6,193 nt of DNA from Gammaproteobacteria bacterium (lineage in GTDB: Bacteria; Pseudomonadota; Gammaproteobacteria; Pseudomonadales; Pseudohongiellaceae), in contig DMJN01000221.1 of NCBI GenBank assembly GCA_003451715.1, positions 1-6,193 of the forward strand, written 5' to 3'. Below, piece after piece: positions 6,009 to 6,193 of the stretch; positions within the stretch are counted from its first letter, which is position 1, and each line of letters starts with the position of its first letter. The notes below the pieces were generated by a model. That model worked only from the letters and a program-made list of their open reading frames with translations. It searched no databases and was not told where the DNA came from. The position numbers and the translations under genes are program-made.

Positions 6009-6193
6009 TCAGCTCTTGAACAATCCTATGGACTGCACGTGATCGAGGGTATCCTGTAACGCCAGCTTGAATTTGTCGAGCATCTCATCTATCTGCTCCT
6101 TGTCGATGATAAGAGGAGGGCAGAACGCAATCGAATTGCCGCCCACGGCGCGAATGAGTAGGCCTTGATTCTGACAGGCCTGCTTGGCAAATG
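6009..6193 (-). CDS. Class III aminotransferase, C-terminal end only
   Basis: Sixty codons plus two bases enter from the right edge and end at TGA (6011-6009). The piece reads FAKQACQNQGLLIRAVGG, then IAFCPPLIIDKEQIDEM, and ends GLFKS. The order 'gll.R..g..iaf.PPLii..eqidem...l..al' is the typical C-terminal small-domain signature of PLP-dependent class III (omega/aspartate family) aminotransferases. These move an amino group from an amine or omega-amino acid to a keto acid in the cytoplasm. The catalytic lysine and substrate-pocket residues lie outside the window, so the substrate is unknown. The gap to the amidohydrolase on the same strand is 33 bases, so cotranscription is likely. Confidence 0.88.
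   Translation of the reverse strand, partial: FAKQACQNQGLLIRAVGGNSIAFCPPLIIDKEQIDEMLDKFKLALQDTLDHVQSIGLFKS

Overview
This window reads as bacterial chromosomal DNA. Densely packed genes, Shine-Dalgarno sites, a lipobox and short operon gaps suggest a Gram-negative bacterium. The protein mix (a secreted Shelph-type PPP phosphatase, a CotH-like secreted protein, a YtcJ-type amidohydrolase lipoprotein, a DUF6644-like membrane protein) would fit a marine or environmental gammaproteobacterium. That placement is inference: no rRNA or other marker gene is present.

Layout, left to right. (1) A partial minus-strand integral membrane protein (DUF6644-like) runs off the left edge. (2) A non-coding gap of about 240 bases holds a plausible sigma70 promoter and a hairpin on the minus strand. 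(3) A minus-strand, AT-rich, bestrophin-like membrane protein. (4) A divergent intergenic region with a strong Shine-Dalgarno site that can be folded into a hairpin. (5) A plus-strand, two-gene unit in which the genes are one base apart: a secreted CotH/kinase-fold-like protein followed by a secreted PPP-family metallophosphatase. (6) Convergent to it, with only 19 bases between, a minus-strand unit in transcription order: class III aminotransferase (only its C-terminus is in the window), amidohydrolase lipoprotein, and a small cupin protein.

How the genes may work together. The plus-strand pair is the most interesting part. One exported protein keeps the pattern of a CotH-like atypical kinase (a GN.D motif, then HN, then PYDFD). 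The next gene encodes an exported phosphatase with a complete PPP metal site. Together they could add and remove phosphate on targets in the periplasm or at the cell surface; this is inferred from motifs and coupling, not shown. The minus-strand unit looks like a small catabolic or scavenging operon for an amine or amide compound, but the substrate cannot be read from sequence. No tRNA, rRNA, CRISPR array, transposase or integrase was seen.
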